In this document: piece by piece, positions 33,829-35,274 of the stretch | How positions within the stretch are numbered: the stretch's first letter is position 1 | Layout: every line of letters starts with the position of its first letter | Assembly (NCBI GenBank): GCA_029561735.1 | Contig: JAKQWZ010000072.1 | Location: 1 to 35,274 of the forward strand | Source of the DNA: Candidatus Omnitrophota bacterium | Lineage (GTDB): Bacteria; Omnitrophota; Gorgyraeia; Gygaellales; Profunditerraquicolaceae | Length of the DNA stretch: 35,274 nucleotides | Reading direction: 5' to 3' | Translations under genes and position numbers: made by a program | Notes under the pieces: generated by a model | Seen by the model: the letters and a program-made list of their open reading frames with translations, nothing else | Database searches by the model: none | What the model was told of the DNA's origin: nothing

Positions 33829-34661
33829 AAAAGACAATAGGGATAATCGGTTGCGGCAATATGGGCCGGGCAATAGCCGATCAGCTTAAGCTTGATTTTT
33901 CAATTTTGGCCTTTGATAAACTTGTTGAGAAGGCATCTCACATTGAATGCGTTCAGGCTGCATCCGGCATAGCTCAATTATGCGCGGCGTCACAGGCTAT
34001 AATCCTGGCGGTTAAGCCGCAGGATTTTGATGAAATGTTAGATGAGCTCAAGGGGAAAATAGATAATAAATTAATTATTTCTATTGCCGCCGGTATTTCT
34101 ACGCTGTCAATTGAAAAGACCCTTGGCGCTGTTGCGGTAGTCCGGGTGATGCCGAATGTTGCGGTAAAGATAGGCAAGGGCACCAGTTGTATATCCAAAG
34201 GTAAGTATGCCGGCATTGATGAGCTGGACCTGGTGCAGAATATTTTTGACCACATGGGCCAGACTATTGTAATAGAGGAAAACTTTATGAATGCCGCTAC
34301 TGCCATATCCGGAAGCGGGCCCGGGTTTTTTTATTATTTGCTGCAGGCAAAAAAGATTAATCCTGCCGAGTTTGATACGGTTAAGAAATTTGCGCTTGAA
34401 GAATTTTCAGTTTTGCTGACTAAAGCAGCTTTAGGCCTGGGGTTTAATATGGGGCAGGCGCAGTTCCTGGCGGTTAATACCGCTGAAGGTTCGTTAAGCC
34501 TGCTTAATGAGGGCGGCCGTACTTTAGAGGAGCTGATTGGCCTTGTTACTTCTAAGGGCGGCACAACCGAGGCAGGGCTGGAGGCTTTAAGAAATGGGCA
34601 AAGCTTAGAGGAAGCAGTCAAATCAGCTAATATGCGCGCAGAAATATTATCAAGGAGATAG
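33825..34661 (+). CDS. proC: Pyrroline-5-carboxylate reductase
   Basis: ProC reduces pyrroline-5-carboxylate to proline with NAD(P)H, the last step of proline synthesis. The 278 residues show an N-terminal Rossmann loop 'IGIIGCGNMGRAIADQL', 'LAVKPQDFDEML', 'SIAAGIS', 'VVRVMPNVAVKIGKG', and the C-terminal dimerisation domain with 'AISGSGPGFFYYLLQA' and 'LVTSKGGTTEAGLEAL'. All signature elements are intact. ATGA overlap with yggS. mtnP follows after 4 bp. Confidence 0.95.
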   Translation: MKKTIGIIGCGNMGRAIADQLKLDFSILAFDKLVEKASHIECVQAASGIAQLCAASQAIILAVKPQDFDEMLDELKGKIDNKLIISIAAGISTLSIEKTLGAVAVVRVMPNVAVKIGKGTSCISKGKYAGIDELDLVQNIFDHMGQTIVIEENFMNAATAISGSGPGFFYYLLQAKKINPAEFDTVKKFALEEFSVLLTKAALGLGFNMGQAQFLAVNTAEGSLSLLNEGGRTLEELIGLVTSKGGTTEAGLEALRNGQSLEEAVKSANMRAEILSRR

Positions 34662-34665
34662 GTTT

Positions 34666-35274
34666 ATGTCAAGATTAGGGGTAATTGGCGGCAGCGGTTT
34701 ATATAAAATGGAAGGCATGAAGAATGTGAAAGAGGTGGCGGTTAAGACGCCTTTTGGCCGGCCGTCAGATAATTTAATTACCGGCCAGATGAGCGGGATG
34801 GAAATCGTATTTCTGCCGCGCCATGGCGTAGGGCACAAAGTCTCTCCGACTGAGATCAACTACCGTGCGAATATCTATGCCATGAAAAAAATGGGCGTTG
34901 AGAGGATAATTTCCGTAGCTGCCTGCGGAAGCCTGAAAGAAGAATTGGCCCCTATGGATTTTGTGGTTATTGATCAGTTTGTTGACCGCACTAATCATGC
35001 CCGGCAGATGAGTTTCTTTACGCGAGGGATAGTAGCGCATACTATGTTTGCGCATCCGATCTGCGGCGAACTCGCCGGCCTGATTTATAATGCAGGCAAG
35101 GGGTTGGGCCTAAAAATACATAAGGGCGGGATTTATTTGAATATGGAGGGCCCAGAATTTTCAACTTTAGCCGAGTCTAACCTTTACCGCAGCTGGGGTA
35201 TGGATATTATAGGCATGACTAATATGGCTGAGGCAAAGCTGGCCAGGGAAGCCGAGATTTGTTATGCTACGCTT
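34666..35274 (+). CDS. mtnP: S-methyl-5'-thioadenosine phosphorylase, 3' truncated by window edge
   Basis: The enzyme splits methylthioadenosine with phosphate into adenine and methylthioribose 1-phosphate, salvaging the by-product of polyamine synthesis and radical SAM chemistry. The 203 visible codons are open to the window end; about 80 residues are expected beyond. ATG 34666 has AAGGAGA (34652-34658) in front. Motifs are 'GVIGGSGLYKM', the phosphate-binding 'FLPRHGVGHKVSPTEINYRANI', 'AACGSLKEELAPMDFVVIDQFVDRTN', 'NMEGPEFSTLAESNLYRSWGMDIIGMTNMAEAKLAREAEICYA'-like spacing in the order typical of MTAP. The Asp pair that separates MTAP from purine nucleoside phosphorylase lies past the window, so substrate choice is not final. 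Confidence 0.9.
   Translation, partial: MSRLGVIGGSGLYKMEGMKNVKEVAVKTPFGRPSDNLITGQMSGMEIVFLPRHGVGHKVSPTEINYRANIYAMKKMGVERIISVAACGSLKEELAPMDFVVIDQFVDRTNHARQMSFFTRGIVAHTMFAHPICGELAGLIYNAGKGLGLKIHKGGIYLNMEGPEFSTLAESNLYRSWGMDIIGMTNMAEAKLAREAEICYATL

Overview
This is a gene-dense bacterial chromosome segment of housekeeping genes, almost all on the + strand. Most neighbours overlap by 1-30 bp (ATGA, GTGA or TAATG junctions) or are separated by a few bases. It encodes a Gram-negative-type cell: a lipoprotein with a lipobox, a MurE carrying the DNPR motif of the meso-diaminopimelate enzymes, and RodZ. I see no phage, plasmid, transposase or CRISPR. The gene content and order suggest an uncultured candidate phylum related to the PVC bacteria, such as Omnitrophota (OP3). 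That assignment is an inference from style and synteny and is not proven here.

Layout. (1) 1-2749, + strand: the 3' end of rodZ, then rimO, pgsA and pgpA, covering cell shape, ribosomal protein S12 modification and phosphatidylglycerol synthesis. (2) 2710-3749, - strand: thpR and a stand-alone CinA C-terminal domain (pncC-type amidase); thpR converges on and overlaps pgpA. (3) 3801-8808: a promoter, an FMN riboswitch with an intrinsic terminator, then ribBA-ribH-nusB-PHP-ribD-ribE. This encodes riboflavin synthesis from GTP and ribulose 5-phosphate up to riboflavin, apart from a dedicated dephosphorylation step. nusB and a PHP phosphoesterase lie inside the unit and so probably share FMN control. 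(4) 8838-8955: a tRNA-Pro(CGG) with its own promoter. (5) 9033-16882: acyP-ligA-lipoprotein-MBL hydrolase-xerD-cca-rbfA-nrnA-ribF. RibF turns riboflavin into FMN, the riboswitch ligand. (6) 16961-33069: a nearly complete division and cell wall (dcw) cluster, mraZ-rsmH-ftsL-ftsI-murE-murF-mraY-murD-ftsW-murG-murC-murB-ddl-ftsQ-ftsA, led by a strong promoter and an MraZ operator. ftsZ does not follow ftsA. (7) 33070-35274: a new promoter, then yggS-proC-mtnP, with mtnP cut by the window edge.

The most unusual object is the FMN riboswitch. Its two variable stems (P3 and P6) carry copies of one 44-nt structured element: two perfect tandem copies in P3 and a diverged copy of equal length in P6. 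In the P6 copy five of the six base pairs of the inner stem have changed with compensation, while the flanks and loop are nearly unchanged. The 5' strand of P1 can also pair with the 5' arm of the terminator, which gives a readable transcription-attenuation switch. Other points are an FtsA with degenerate nucleotide-binding motifs and no adjacent ftsZ, a MurB with Cys in place of the catalytic Ser, and a small tandem repeat inserted upstream of ribH.
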